Shown here: one piece after another, positions 27,408 through 37,800 of the stretch | How the letters are laid out: each line of letters opens with the position of its first letter | Position numbering within the stretch: the stretch's first letter is position 1 | Assembly: GCA_020410825.1 (NCBI GenBank) | Contig: CP084576.1 | Coordinates: 310,001 to 374,000, forward strand | Origin: Candidatus Megaera endosymbiont of Mesostigma viride | Lineage (GTDB): Bacteria; Pseudomonadota; Alphaproteobacteria; Rickettsiales; Rickettsiaceae | DNA: 64,000 bases | Direction: 5' to 3' | Notes under the pieces: generated by a model | Database searches by the model: none | What the model was told of the DNA's origin: nothing | What the model saw: only the letters and a program-made list of their open reading frames with translations | Made by a program: the position numbers and the translations under genes

Positions 27408-28670
27408 ATGGTAGCTAAAAGAAAATTATTAATTATTTGGCTAATTGGCGTAATGAGCGGTTTTACTATAATGATTACCGGCAATACGCTAAATTTCTGG
27501 TTAGCCAAAGAGTCGGTGGATATTAGAACCATTGGAATTTTTGCCTTAATTTCCTTGCCTTATGCCGTAAATTTTATTTGGGCTCCAATTTTTGATATAA
27601 AAAATATTCCTATACTAACGAAAAACATAGGTCATCGTACTTCCTGGATTGTAGTCCTGCAATTATTCTTAAGCTTTACTGTTTTTACATTAAGCTACAT
27701 TAGGCCTGCCGATAATTTATTATTATTTGGATTAATAGCGATTATTATTTCTTTTTTTTCTTCTGCTCAGGACACTGTTCTTGGAGCCTTTAGAGCCGAG
27801 ATAGTTGATAGTACAAAACAAGGGCAGGTTTCTGGTCTTTATGTTTTTGGCTACCGAATAGGGATGTTATTATCTAGTTCTGGGGCTATATATATTGCTG
27901 CTCATGTTGATTGGAGTGTAGTCTACAAATTATTTAGCTGTGTTATCATTTTATTTCCAGTGACAATTTTATTACTTGTTACTGAACCTCAAACTTCAAC
28001 TAAATTATCTCTGCATACAAAAGAGCGCCAAGATTTCAAGCGTGGTAGCTTATATTTCCAAACCAAGCATTTAATATCTGTTATTCTTGGATCTTTAGGT
28101 ACTAGAAACTATATTATTCTGATTTTATTATTCTTGATATTATATCGTTTACCGGACAATTTTATAAATACGATGATAAACCCTTTTTTGCTTCATATTG
28201 GTTATGATGAGTTTGAAATAGCAACGGCGGGAAAGTTTTTTGGAATTACGGCAACTATTATTGGTGGATTGATTGCAAGCTATATAATGAAATATTTTAA
28301 TATTTTCAAAAGTCTGATTTTCTTCGGTGTTTTACACGGCGCTGGTCATATGTTATTTATTGTTCAGGAAGTTTACGGTAAAAATGTATATTTACTTTTT
28401 TTAATAACTGGATTTGAGAGTATAACAGGGGGGATGACAATGACAGCTTATATAGCTTATATTGCTTCTTTATGCCATGGTAGGTTTAAGGCTACACAAT
28501 ACTCATTTTTAACTTCAATGATGGGGTTCTCACGGTCGGTATTACCAGCAATTTCGGGTTATATTGTCTCGACTATCGGCTGGAAAACATTTTACTTGTT
28601 TGCTTCAATAGCTACTATTCCGTCAATAATTTTAGTATTATATTTACAGAAACTTTCAGTTAATAAATAG
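27408..28670 (+). CDS. ampG: AmpG-like muropeptide permease (MFS)
   Basis: A twelve-helix transporter of the AmpG family, which imports anhydro-muropeptides released during cell-wall turnover. The N-terminus (SGFTIMITGNTLNFWLAKESVDIRTIG) and the first-loop WAPIFD are the conserved AmpG regions. SSAQDTVLGAFRAEIV matches the helix 4 block. Length 420 is normal. Rickettsia carry several AmpG paralogues, and not all need move muropeptides. The amidase encoded at 42.4-43.4 kb is a natural partner. It is followed after five bases by a sodium symporter, so the pair is probably cotranscribed. Confidence 0.85.
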   Translation: MVAKRKLLIIWLIGVMSGFTIMITGNTLNFWLAKESVDIRTIGIFALISLPYAVNFIWAPIFDIKNIPILTKNIGHRTSWIVVLQLFLSFTVFTLSYIRPADNLLLFGLIAIIISFFSSAQDTVLGAFRAEIVDSTKQGQVSGLYVFGYRIGMLLSSSGAIYIAAHVDWSVVYKLFSCVIILFPVTILLLVTEPQTSTKLSLHTKERQDFKRGSLYFQTKHLISVILGSLGTRNYIILILLFLILYRLPDNFINTMINPFLLHIGYDEFEIATAGKFFGITATIIGGLIASYIMKYFNIFKSLIFFGVLHGAGHMLFIVQEVYGKNVYLLFLITGFESITGGMTMTAYIAYIASLCHGRFKATQYSFLTSMMGFSRSVLPAISGYIVSTIGWKTFYLFASIATIPSIILVLYLQKLSVNK

Positions 28671-28675
28671 AGATA

Positions 28676-30058
28676 GTGATAGATTTAATTATTGTAGCTT
28701 TGTATTTAATGTCCTTACTAATAGTTGGGATATATACCCGTTCACGCAAGGCAGGGTTTAAAGGCTTTACATTAGTAAAAGACAAAGATTATAAGCATGG
28801 GAAGCTTATTCTAGTTGCGACAATTTTTGCTTCTTCAATTGGTGGAGGAACAACTTTCGGAATTTCAGAAAAAGCTTTTGCTGGAAATATTGCGCATAGT
28901 TATGGATTATTTTTGGCTATACCAATAGATATATTAATTGCAATATATATTATTCCCAGGTTGATAAAACATTATGGAGCGGAAACCATAGGCGATATAA
29001 TGTTTACTTATTATGGAAAAGCCGGTAGGGCAGTAGGGGGGCTGGCAGCATTACTTGTATCTATTGGTTTTGTTGCAGCTCAGATTAGCGTTAGTGCAAG
29101 AATATTTGAATATATATTGCAGATAGATTATGTCCAAGGGGTAATTATAAGTTATGGTATCGTCATCGTATATACGACTGTTGGAGGTTTTAGGTCTGTT
29201 TTATTTACCAACCAAATGCAGTTTTTTGCCATGTTACTTGCTATACCTATTATTTCAATTTTTGGCTTATATCAGCTTGGTATTGCCGAATTTCTGCAAA
29301 AAATACCCCCTGAAAAAGTAATTATTACAGGTAATGATGATCTTATCAAAACTACTATTTCTGCTTTTTTAGGGTTTATTGTTATGAATCTGTTTCCAAC
29401 TTTTATCCAAAGAGCTTTGATTGATAAAGATCCCAACCAAACAGCTAAAGCAATTTACTTAAAGTCGGTAATATACGCCATTTTTCTGGTATTCATAACC
29501 ATAAATGGGTTAATTGCTTTTGTTATTTATCCAGAAATTAAACCTAGCCTTGCTTTGCCGTATCTTATAGATCATATAATTCCAGTTGGTATACAAGGGG
29601 TAGTAATAGCTGGTTTACTTGCAGCGGTTATGTCCACGGCGGATTCTGATTTAAATGTAACTTCCATTACTTTGGTTAAGGATTTTTTTAAACCTATATT
29701 TAACCTATCTGATCAGAATAAAATGCTGTTAGTAGCAAGAATTACAAATATTGCTATAGGTAGTCTGGCAATATTTATTGCGCTCTGCTTTACTAGCGTG
29801 GTGGATTTGGTAATCTTTATTGCCGGATTTTGGGCTCCTATAATATTAGTCCCCCTGGTTTTTGGACTTTATAATATTATCATACCTAAATTTGCTATGG
29901 TATTTACTAGTTTTGCCGGTGGAGTGAGCTTCTTTTTGTGGGAATATTTTATGGCTGCGCCAAATAATTTTAAAAGTGTGTTTGTAGGTACTGTGGTGAA
30001 CTTGATGTTGTTTATGATGTTTGTGTTTATTAAAAACTTATCTTATCGCAGTCCCTAA
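28676..30058 (+). CDS. Sodium:solute symporter (SSS/SLC5 family)
   Basis: A 460-residue, roughly 13-helix sodium-coupled importer. The family signs are SIGGGTTFGISEKAFAGN in the early helices, IVIVYTTVGGFRSVLFTNQMQFF (the common GGxxAVxxTDxxQ region) and AAVMSTADSDLNVTSITLVKDF near residue 325. The substrate (proline, pantothenate, sugars and others) is not readable. It starts with GTG at 28676, five bases after ampG, with GAG a few bases upstream. Rickettsiales depend on imported metabolites, and this is one of four transporters of small host solutes in the window. Confidence 0.85.
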   Translation: MIDLIIVALYLMSLLIVGIYTRSRKAGFKGFTLVKDKDYKHGKLILVATIFASSIGGGTTFGISEKAFAGNIAHSYGLFLAIPIDILIAIYIIPRLIKHYGAETIGDIMFTYYGKAGRAVGGLAALLVSIGFVAAQISVSARIFEYILQIDYVQGVIISYGIVIVYTTVGGFRSVLFTNQMQFFAMLLAIPIISIFGLYQLGIAEFLQKIPPEKVIITGNDDLIKTTISAFLGFIVMNLFPTFIQRALIDKDPNQTAKAIYLKSVIYAIFLVFITINGLIAFVIYPEIKPSLALPYLIDHIIPVGIQGVVIAGLLAAVMSTADSDLNVTSITLVKDFFKPIFNLSDQNKMLLVARITNIAIGSLAIFIALCFTSVVDLVIFIAGFWAPIILVPLVFGLYNIIIPKFAMVFTSFAGGVSFFLWEYFMAAPNNFKSVFVGTVVNLMLFMMFVFIKNLSYRSP

Positions 30059-30127
30059 TCCATCTATAGCACATACATGAAATATTAGCTAATTATGCTA
30101 ATTGATTAGTATTAGGTTTTATAGAAG

Positions 30128-31201
30128 TTATTGAATTTCTTCAGCAAGACGTTTTGCTTCGTCATCAGCAATTAGAGCTTCGGTAAATTCATCAAGGTTT
30201 CCTTCTTTTAGAACTTCATCAATTCTATATAAGGTCAGATTTATGCGGTGATCGGTAATACGTCCTTGAGGAAAATTATAAGTTCTGATTCTTTCTGATC
30301 TATCCCCTGATCCCACTTGATTTTTACGGGAATTGGAGCGCTCTATTTCCCTTTTTTGGCGTTCTTCTTCATAGATTCTTGAACGTAGGATCTTAAGAGC
30401 TTTTGCTTTATTTTTATGCTGAGATTTTTCATCTTGTTGGCAAACTACTACCCCTGTTGGAATATGGGTAATTCTAACAGCTGAATCTGTAGTGTTAACG
30501 TGCTGGCCTCCAGCACCTGATGCCCTATAGGTATCTATTCTTAGGTCTTTTTCTTCTATTTTAATATCTACTTCTTCTGCTTCCGGTAAAACGGCTACTG
30601 TTGCTGCTGATGTATGGATTCTACCGCTTGATTCAGTTTGGGGAACTCTTTGAACTCTATGTACTCCTGATTCAAACTTGAGTTTAGAAAATACATTAGG
30701 ACCTTTGATTGAAGCTGAAGCTTCTTTATATCCTCCCACCCCAATGTCAGAAATTGATAATATTTCAAATTTCCAGCCTTTAAGATGAGCATAACGCTGG
30801 TACATTTCAAATAAACTAGCAGCAAAAAGGGCGGCTTCTTCACCTCCTGTCCCAGCTCTTACTTCTATTATTGCACTTTTACTATCGGCTTCATCTTTTG
30901 GTAACAAAGCAACTTTTACCCCTTTTTCCAGATTAGGGATTTTTTCACTTAATTCGTATATTTCTTGTTCTACCATTTCTTTGGTTTCAGCGTCTAAAGT
31001 TTTATCCTTAAGCAGTTCTTTTGTGCTTTCTAAATCCTTGAGAGCTTTATTATAATCATTAATCTGATGAACTACTTCTTCAAGGTCTGAATATTCTTTT
31101 GAACATTTGATAAATTCTTCTCCTTTTATACCGCTCGCAAGCTTGTTTGATAACTCCTGATGTTTAGAGAGAATTTTATTTAAATTTTCCTGAAAGCTCA
31201 T
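30128..31201 (-). CDS. prfA: Peptide chain release factor 1
   Basis: RF1 ends translation at UAA and UAG. The catalytic GGQ lies at residues 231-233 in [17 protein letters not shown]. The stop-codon reading motif PxT is PQT at 187-189, which separates RF1 from RF2 (SPF). The N-terminal domain is a long coiled coil. Length 357 is normal. It starts at an ATG at 31201. It converges on the SSS symporter gene (69-bp gap). No prmC methyltransferase gene follows in this window. Confidence 0.97.
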   Translation of the reverse strand: MSFQENLNKILSKHQELSNKLASGIKGEEFIKCSKEYSDLEEVVHQINDYNKALKDLESTKELLKDKTLDAETKEMVEQEIYELSEKIPNLEKGVKVALLPKDEADSKSAIIEVRAGTGGEEAALFAASLFEMYQRYAHLKGWKFEILSISDIGVGGYKEASASIKGPNVFSKLKFESGVHRVQRVPQTESSGRIHTSAATVAVLPEAEEVDIKIEEKDLRIDTYRASGAGGQHVNTTDSAVRITHIPTGVVVCQQDEKSQHKNKAKALKILRSRIYEEERQKREIERSNSRKNQVGSGDRSERIRTYNFPQGRITDHRINLTLYRIDEVLKEGNLDEFTEALIADDEAKRLAEEIQ

Positions 31202-31266
31202 TATTTTTGTTTACTATTATAAATTAATTTCCGCAGTCTATAATTTTTATTCTAGTTTTTCAATAT

Positions 31267-31298
31267 TTCCGTTCATTTATTAATTAATATGGACGGAA
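31267..31298. terminator. Hairpin between HlyD-like gene and prfA
   Basis: TTCCGTTCAT (31267-31276) pairs with ATGGACGGAA (31289-31298), ten pairs with one G-U, around a 12-base AT loop. It lies 159 bases past the HlyD-like stop and 66 bases before the prfA start, on the minus strand. It may end the psd-pssA-hlyD transcript. No T run follows. Confidence 0.35.
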
Positions 31299-31456
31299 GT
31301 TGTTTATAGAAAAGGCAAAATTTACTTACACATTTTTTTATAAACGAATATTAGGGATTCCTTCGCTAGCTATGTTTAAGGGGTAAAGAAAAAGCAAAGG
31401 TGACGACTTTATCGAGATTCTGCGTGACCCAATTCATATTTACTTCCTGTAAAATT

Positions 31457-32506
31457 CTAATGTACAGGTTCTTTATCTGTCCTTATCTTTACTATGGTAG
31501 ACATACCAGGACTTAATTTACCTATTAGTTCTTGAGGGATGTCAAAATCAATTGATACTGGTATACGCTGGACAATTTTAGTAAAATTGCCTGTTGCATT
31601 AGACGGAGGAAGTAAACTAAATTTTGCTCCAGTTGCAGGAGAAAGATTTCTGATATAACCAATAACTTCATAATCAGATTCCGAGTCAAAGGTCATTACT
31701 GCTTCCATTCCGGTTTTAAAATTAGTCACCTGGGTTTCTTTAAAGTTCGCTTTTACATATAATTTTTCTGGAATGACTGCAAATAAAACAACGCCTGCGG
31801 TTATATAATTTCCAAGTTTTAAGGAGCTATTACCCACTGTTCCGTCGATAGGGGAACGTATCAATGTGTTATCCAGGTTTCTTTTAGCGAGGATCACCTC
31901 TTGCGCAGTAGTAGTGTGTTTTGCTATGGAAGATAAGCGCTGTAATTCTAAAAGAGCTAATTTTTCTTGGCTTGATTGCATATTAAGTTTTGCCTGAGAA
32001 AATTCATTTTTTGCTTTTTCCAAGGCTATTTCAGTGCTATCGAGTTTTTGTTTACTGGCGTAATTATCTTTGCTAAGTGCCTGAATCCTATTATAATCTA
32101 CTTGGGTAAACTTTAAATTAGTTTCAGTGAATTCAAGAGATTCTTTTGCTTTTGTCTGCTCAATTTGGGCAAGCTTTATGTTTTGGTCTATTATTTCTAT
32201 GTCTCTTTTTGCTCCTTCTAGAGTTGCTAATGTTTTTTCGTAATTAGCTCGATAATCGTCATCCTTAATTTTAGCTATAATTTGCCCATGTGTAACTTTA
32301 TTGTTTTCTTCTACTAATATTTCGCTAATTATACCGCTTACTTCCGAACTAACACTAGAGATTTCAGCTTCAATGTAAGCGTTATCGGTATATTGGGTTT
32401 TTGTCCATATATATACTCTATAAATCAAGAAGCAGGTAATAGCAGTAACAGCAATTAGAATATGAACGAAATATCGATGTGATGAATACTTAGAGAGTAG
32501 GTTCAT
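31457..32506 (-). CDS. HlyD/EmrA-type membrane fusion protein
   Basis: Periplasmic adaptor that links an inner-membrane pump to an outer-membrane channel. Residues about 12-33 form one membrane anchor. The biotinyl-lipoyl half-motifs flank a long coiled coil (about 75-200, rich in Glu/Lys/Gln/Ala). IRSPIDGTVGNSSLKLGNYI is the second lipoyl half and is followed by a beta-barrel domain ending in PGMSTIVKI. Length 349 is typical of EmrA-like proteins used with MFS pumps, rather than the larger HlyD of type I systems. No pump gene is adjacent. The start overlaps the pssA stop by four bases (ATGA), a coupled arrangement. Confidence 0.85.
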   Translation of the reverse strand: MNLLSKYSSHRYFVHILIAVTAITCFLIYRVYIWTKTQYTDNAYIEAEISSVSSEVSGIISEILVEENNKVTHGQIIAKIKDDDYRANYEKTLATLEGAKRDIEIIDQNIKLAQIEQTKAKESLEFTETNLKFTQVDYNRIQALSKDNYASKQKLDSTEIALEKAKNEFSQAKLNMQSSQEKLALLELQRLSSIAKHTTTAQEVILAKRNLDNTLIRSPIDGTVGNSSLKLGNYITAGVVLFAVIPEKLYVKANFKETQVTNFKTGMEAVMTFDSESDYEVIGYIRNLSPATGAKFSLLPPSNATGNFTKIVQRIPVSIDFDIPQELIGKLSPGMSTIVKIRTDKEPVH

Positions 32507-33270
32507 AACCTTCGTGCTATATTAATGCAAATAATTATTGATAATAGATATACTATAGCTGCTATCGGTAACATATACCAAGGGTATATTGCAGTAATGA
32601 TAATTATTATAGCAAACATCGCCATGAAGAGTGATAAATATTCAGGTTTTATGTTGAATTGCTTGATTGATAGTGTAGGTAATCTGCTAGCTAGAAGAAT
32701 TGCTACGAAAAAAATATATAAATTTATTAGCAGGGTGTGGTTTCTCATGCTAAAATCTTCAAAGTAGGTAGTAATTTCAAAATCCAGTATGATTGGGAGC
32801 AAAGCAAGCATTGCTCCGCTGGGTGCTGGCACTCCTGTTGAAAACATTGCTGCTTTTTTAGATTCAACGGGTTTAATGATTGTAGCGTTAAAACGTGCTA
32901 ACCTTATACCCATACAGACAATAAAAAAGGTTATGGCAGCCCAAGATGTGACCTTGTATTCATACTGCTGGAAAGACCATAAATATATAATAAAAGCTGG
33001 GCATAACCCAAAATTGGCAAAATCACATAAAGAATCCAATTCCGCACCAAAATGACTTGTAGCATTAAGCATTCTCGCTATTCTTCCGTCAAGCCCGTCT
33101 ATAATTGTTGCTATTAATATACAGTAAACAGATATCTCCCATTTACTGTCTAAAGCAAAACGTATAGAGCTAACCCCTATAACAAGACCGATTAAAGTCA
33201 GTATATTGGGAATCAATTTTACAACAGGTACAGGCTTTAGTATCCTCGGTGATTTTTTCAATTTTGACAA
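32503..33270 (-). CDS. pssA: CDP-diacylglycerol--serine O-phosphatidyltransferase
   Basis: Integral membrane enzyme that makes phosphatidylserine. The full CDP-alcohol phosphotransferase motif is visible: D58, D61, G62, A65, R66, G75, D79 and D83. There are about eight hydrophobic segments in 255 residues. It starts at TTG (33270), with AAGG and AGG boxes three to nine bases upstream; no in-frame ATG precedes the catalytic motif, so the TTG is required. It sits between psd and the HlyD-like gene on one transcript, giving the two-step route to phosphatidylethanolamine. Confidence 0.92.
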   Translation of the reverse strand: MSKLKKSPRILKPVPVVKLIPNILTLIGLVIGVSSIRFALDSKWEISVYCILIATIIDGLDGRIARMLNATSHFGAELDSLCDFANFGLCPAFIIYLWSFQQYEYKVTSWAAITFFIVCMGIRLARFNATIIKPVESKKAAMFSTGVPAPSGAMLALLPIILDFEITTYFEDFSMRNHTLLINLYIFFVAILLASRLPTLSIKQFNIKPEYLSLFMAMFAIIIIITAIYPWYMLPIAAIVYLLSIIICINIARRL

Positions 33271-33298
33271 AACCTTTTTCCTTGTCTTTAAATAATAA

Positions 33299-33994
33299 TT
33301 ATCTTACTTCAAACTTTGGTTGAGAAGATTTGCTTAAATCCATGTCAGCTAGTACAGTTTCTCCACCGACACAAGTTTGCCCCTCTGATACTAGGATAGC
33401 TGTTTTTAAAGGCAAATAAATATCAGCTCTACTACCGAATCTTATTAACCCATATCGTTGACCAGCTTTTACAGTTTGAGACTCTTCTAAATCGCATACT
33501 ATTCTTCTTGCAATTAAGCCGGCAATTTGAACAAAAGCTATTTTTACTCCGTTAACAGTTTCCATTAAAACAGATTGACGTTCATTATGAATACTTGCTT
33601 TCTCTAAGGAAGCGTTAAAGAATTTTCCTGGATGATAATGCAACTGCAAAATCCTACCGGTTGCCGGAACTCTATTGATATGGACATTAAAAACATTCAA
33701 AAATATGCTTATCCGGATCATTTCATCATCACCAAGGCCAAGTTCTGAAGGTGGGGTTACTTCTTTAATAGCCTGAACTATTCCATCGGCAGGGCTAATA
33801 ATAAAATTATCGTTTACCGGTGTAACTCTTTCTGGATTTCTGAAAAAATAAGCACACCATAGCGTACTAATAGTGCCGATCCACCCAAATGTTGTACTAA
33901 AAGAACCTAGTACAAAAGTTATTACGGCAAAAATAATAATGAATATATAACCTTCACGGTGAATGATTTTTGCAAGATCGCTATACGGTTTCAT
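33299..33994 (-). CDS. psd: Phosphatidylserine decarboxylase proenzyme
   Basis: Decarboxylates phosphatidylserine to phosphatidylethanolamine. It is a pyruvoyl enzyme that cleaves itself within the Gly-Ser pair at about residues 187-188 in [11 protein letters not shown]. The HPG at about 121-123 and [11 protein letters not shown] are family blocks. Length 231 matches the short proteobacterial PSD-A type found in rickettsiae. The frame opens four codons earlier at a TTG, but that codon overlaps the GGAG ribosome-binding site (34001-34004), which sits six bases before the ATG at 33994, so the ATG is the start. It lies 28 bases upstream of pssA. Confidence 0.94.
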   Translation of the reverse strand: MKPYSDLAKIIHREGYIFIIIFAVITFVLGSFSTTFGWIGTISTLWCAYFFRNPERVTPVNDNFIISPADGIVQAIKEVTPPSELGLGDDEMIRISIFLNVFNVHINRVPATGRILQLHYHPGKFFNASLEKASIHNERQSVLMETVNGVKIAFVQIAGLIARRIVCDLEESQTVKAGQRYGLIRFGSRADIYLPLKTAILVSEGQTCVGGETVLADMDLSKSSQPKFEVR

Positions 33995-34088
33995 TTTTTT
34001 CTCCAAATAAATTTCCTTGGATGATAATTTTCTTAAATATTAAGGTCAAGTATAAAAACATTTAGTTAATTAAAATGATTATTCATGG

Positions 34089-34117
34089 TTGACCTTAGGC
34101 CTAAAAATATTTATAAT
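34089..34117 (+). promoter_or_regulatory. Near-perfect sigma-70 promoter of rpmJ
   Basis: TTGACC (34089-34094), exact 17-base spacer and a perfect TATAAT (34112-34117). Transcription would start near 34124, 43 bases before the rpmJ ATG. It also shows that a longer open frame beginning at 34089 cannot be the real start. Confidence 0.8.
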
Positions 34118-34166
34118 ACCATTCTTGAAATTGATGAATACACAAAAATCAAAAAAAATAAATATT

Positions 34167-34292
34167 ATGAAAGTTTTAAAGTCTCTCAAATCTGCCAAAA
34201 CAAGGGATAAAAATTGCCGGATAGTAAAAAGAAAGGGCAGAACCCTGGTTATTAACAAAGTCAATAAAAGATTTAAAGCAAAACAAGCCTAA
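34167..34292 (+). CDS. rpmJ: Large ribosomal subunit protein bL36
   Basis: A 41-residue basic ribosomal protein. It starts [20 protein letters not shown] and ends NKRFKAKQA, the pattern and exact length of the rickettsial and alphaproteobacterial L36. Of the zinc-ribbon residues only one Cys remains (C17), so this is the C-minus type that does not bind zinc. The gene is monocistronic and has its own strong promoter, away from the ribosomal protein operons, as is usual for L36 in Rickettsia. The start is fixed by family alignment and by the promoter upstream. Confidence 0.95.
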   Translation: MKVLKSLKSAKTRDKNCRIVKRKGRTLVINKVNKRFKAKQA

Positions 34293-34816
34293 GTTAGCCT
34301 TAAATTTATTCTAAATATTGTGTTTTGTTGTTTGGACACCCTTAACCGCCGGTCTTTAATTTTTTATAAGTCCTCTAATTCCAATTGCACAAATTTTGGC
34401 TAGATAAATCATATATAAAAATCTTGGAGTAATTTTAATTTTTTGTTAAGAAGCTAACGAATCAATTTAATATTAACTTTATCTAATTCCAACGTGCTCC
34501 ATGCTCTTTCAGCGTTATATATTGGGCTCTAGAGTTTTATTTCTAAACTAATAGAGGCACGATCAGCTAAAGAAACACAGTAAGCTTGTACAAGAGAAGG
34601 GAGCTTTGCTACTTGTTTAGACGGCCTCTACATCAAAAGAGACAATAAGTAGTAACAATATCTGCAATTAGAGCATTTCCTCCCCTGGAGGAGCTCGTTA
34701 TAGTACGCTTAAAGTTTCTGTTTTATTATATTTAATTATTGTTAAAAACTAGAAGCTCTGCAATTAACTTTATACCCTTAAGGAGTTAAAAACTAGTCTT
34801 TCTAAAACTGATTCGG
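34293..34816. other. Convergent intergenic region (524 bp) with short repeats, no gene
   Basis: No coding or RNA gene could be supported on either strand. It contains two copies of GTTAAAAACTAG (34741-34752 and 34787-34798), two copies of CTGCAATTA, and a small GC-rich hairpin CCTCC/GGAGG (34679-34691) that might serve as a terminator. Stops are frequent in every frame. The mosaic of short repeats suggests decayed DNA. Confidence 0.45.
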
Positions 34817-37800
34817 TTAAAAATGATGAGAGTTAGAGGAATGTTTATCATCACTATTAATGGTATCATCAGTGGTTTCATGGGAGGAATCCTCGCTATT
34901 ATTGTTTTCTTGACCTTTATTTTTATCATTGTTATCTACTATATCTGCCTCATGGTTACTATCAACCTGTTCTACCCAATTTGAAGTAATAGGTTGGCTA
35001 CTAATCTCAGAATCTTTGGATACTATATCTGTCCAACTGCCTCTATCCATTGATGATATGTTGGTATCTAATTGCTGGGATTGGGTATCTACAGTATCTT
35101 GGCTATTATTGGCATCATTATTTCCAACTTGATTGTCTTGGTTGTTAAAAGTACTGTGATTATTTTCTTCTTCACTACGGGTATCTTTTGTATTGCCACT
35201 ATTTCCTGAGTTGCTGTCATTGTTACCATGAGCATCTCCATCATCGTCACCCGTTCCAGTACCCCTGCCGTTTCCTGGGTTGCTATCGTCGTTGTGGTCA
35301 TCATCGTTACCATGGCCGTTGTCGTGGTCGTCGCCATTGACTCCGCCACCGTGATTTCCTCCATTATCTAGTCCTGAGCCTGTATAAGGGGTGAGCTGGA
35401 CATTTACTACTACATCGTTATAATCGCCGTCGCTACTACCACCAAATAAATCTTCAAAGCTAATTTGACCCGCATTGTTATTAGAATGGCTGATCCCACC
35501 ATCAGGATTTAAATTAGGGTCAGAGAAATAGACTGGTGATCCTTCACCATTAATAGGAGTGCCATTATAATTAGCTGCCCATTGCCCCTGATCATTTAAT
35601 GAGAAAGTAACATTTGCTCCTTCTGGCAAGAGAGGATTTAATGCATCTCCATTTGGGATAATAAAGAATCCAACTGTTACCGCTCCAGGAGGAATATCGC
35701 CTGGAGCATAGTTGATAGTTACTGAATCGCCGATACCAAGGCTTTCTTTAACATTTGTAAAATCAATACTTCCAGAAATAGGATTACCATTATTATCGGC
35801 AAAATAATGACCAAAGCTACTGTTGTAACCAGCATCTGAATCAATTGAATCAATAGTTAATGAAAACCCCTGGCCTGGAGTAAGACTATAATTACCATTA
35901 GATAATAGTACTGGAGGGGTAGGAGGGTTATCATGACCACCGTTATTTCCGCCGCCGTTTCCTGGGTTGCTATCGTCGTTTCCGTCATCGTCGTTACCAT
36001 GGCCGTTGTCGTGGTCGTCGCCATTGTTTCCACCGCCACCGCCAGTGCCTCCGCCATCGCCGCCAGTGCTTCCACCGCCGTTTCCTGGGTTGCTATCGTC
36101 GTTTCCGTCATCGTCGTTACCATGGCCGTTGTCGTGGTCGTCGCCATTGTTTCCACCGCCACCGCCAGTGCCTCCGCCATCGCCGCCAGTGCTTCCACCG
36201 CCGTTTCCTGGGTTGCTATCGTCGTTTCCGTCATCGTCGTTACCATGGCCGTTGTCGTGGTCGTCGCCATTGTTTCCACCGCCACCGCCAGTGCCTCCGC
36301 CATCGCCGCCAGTGCTTCCACCGCCGTTTCCTGGGTTGCTATCGTCGTTTCCGTCATCGTCGTTACCATGGCCGTTGTCGTGGTCGTCGCCATTGTTTCC
36401 ACCGCCACCGCCAGTGCCTCCGCCATCGCCGCCAGTGCTTCCACCGCCGTTTCCTGGGTTGCTATCGTCGTTTCCGTCATCGTCGTTACCATGGCCGTTG
36501 TCGTGGTCGTCGCCATTGTTTCCACCGCCGCCGCCAGTACCGCCACCACCGCCGCCAGTGCCTCCACCGCCGCCAGTGCCTCCACCGCCGTTTCCTGGGT
36601 TGCTATCGTCGTTTCCGTCATCGTCGTTACCATGGCCGTTGTCGTGGTCGTCGCCATTGTTTCCACCGCCGCCAGTGCCTCCACCGCCGTTTCCTGGGTT
36701 GCTATCGTCGTTTCCGTCATCGTCGTTACCATGGCCGTTGTCGTGGTCGTCGCCATTGTTTCCACCGCCGCCGCCAGTACCGCCACCACCGCCGCCAGTG
36801 CCTCCACCGCCGTTTCCTGGGTTGCTATCGTCGTTTCCGTCATCGTCGTTACCATGGCCGTTGTCGTGGTCGTCGCCATTGTTTCCACCACCACCGCCAG
36901 TACCGCCACCACCGCCGCCAGTTCCACCACCGCCGCCAGTGCTTCCACCGCCGTTTCCTGGGTTGCTATCGTCGTTTCCGTCATCGTCGTTACCATGGCC
37001 GTTGTCGTGGTCGTCGCCATTGTTTCCACCGCCACCGCCAGTGCCTCCGCCATCGCCGCCAGTGCTTCCACCGCCGTTTCCTGGGTTGCTATCGTCGTTT
37101 CCGTCATCGTCGTTACCATGGCCGTTGTCGTGGTCGTCGCCATTGTTTCCACCGCCACCGCCAGTGCCTCCGCCATCGCCGCCAGTGCTTCCACCGCCGT
37201 TTCCTGGGTTGCTATCGTCGTTTCCGTCATCGTCGTTACCATGGCCGTTGTCGTGGTCGTCGCCATTGTTTCCACCGCCACCGCCAGTGCCTCCGCCATC
37301 GCCGCCAGTGCTTCCACCGCCGTTTCCTGGGTTGCTATCGTCGTTTCCGTCATCGTCGTTACCATGGCCGTTGTTGTGGTCGTCGCCATTGTTTCCACCG
37401 CCACCGCCAGTGCCTCCGCCATCGCCGCCAGTGCTTCCACCGCCGTTTCCTGGGTTGCTATCGTCGTTTCCGTCATCGTCGTTACCATGGCCGTTGTCGT
37501 GGTCGTCGCCATTGTTTCCACCGCCGCCGCCAGTACCGCCACCACCGCCGCCAGTGCCTCCACCGCCGCCAGTGCCTCCACCGCCGTTTCCTGGGTTGCT
37601 ATCGTCGTTTCCGTCATCGTCGTTACCATGGCCGTTGTCGTGGTCGTCGCCATTGTTTCCACCGCCGCCGCCAGTACCGCCACCACCGCCGCCAGTGCCT
37701 CCACCGCCGTTTCCTGGGTTGCTATCGTCGTTTCCGTCATCGTCGTTACCATGGCCGTTGTCGTGGTCGTCGCCATTGTTTCCACCACCACCGCCAGTAC

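Noticed and set aside
34089..34166. N-terminal extension of rpmJ to 34089
   Set aside because: The extension contains the -35 and -10 boxes of the rpmJ promoter, and L36 proteins in this group are 41 residues.
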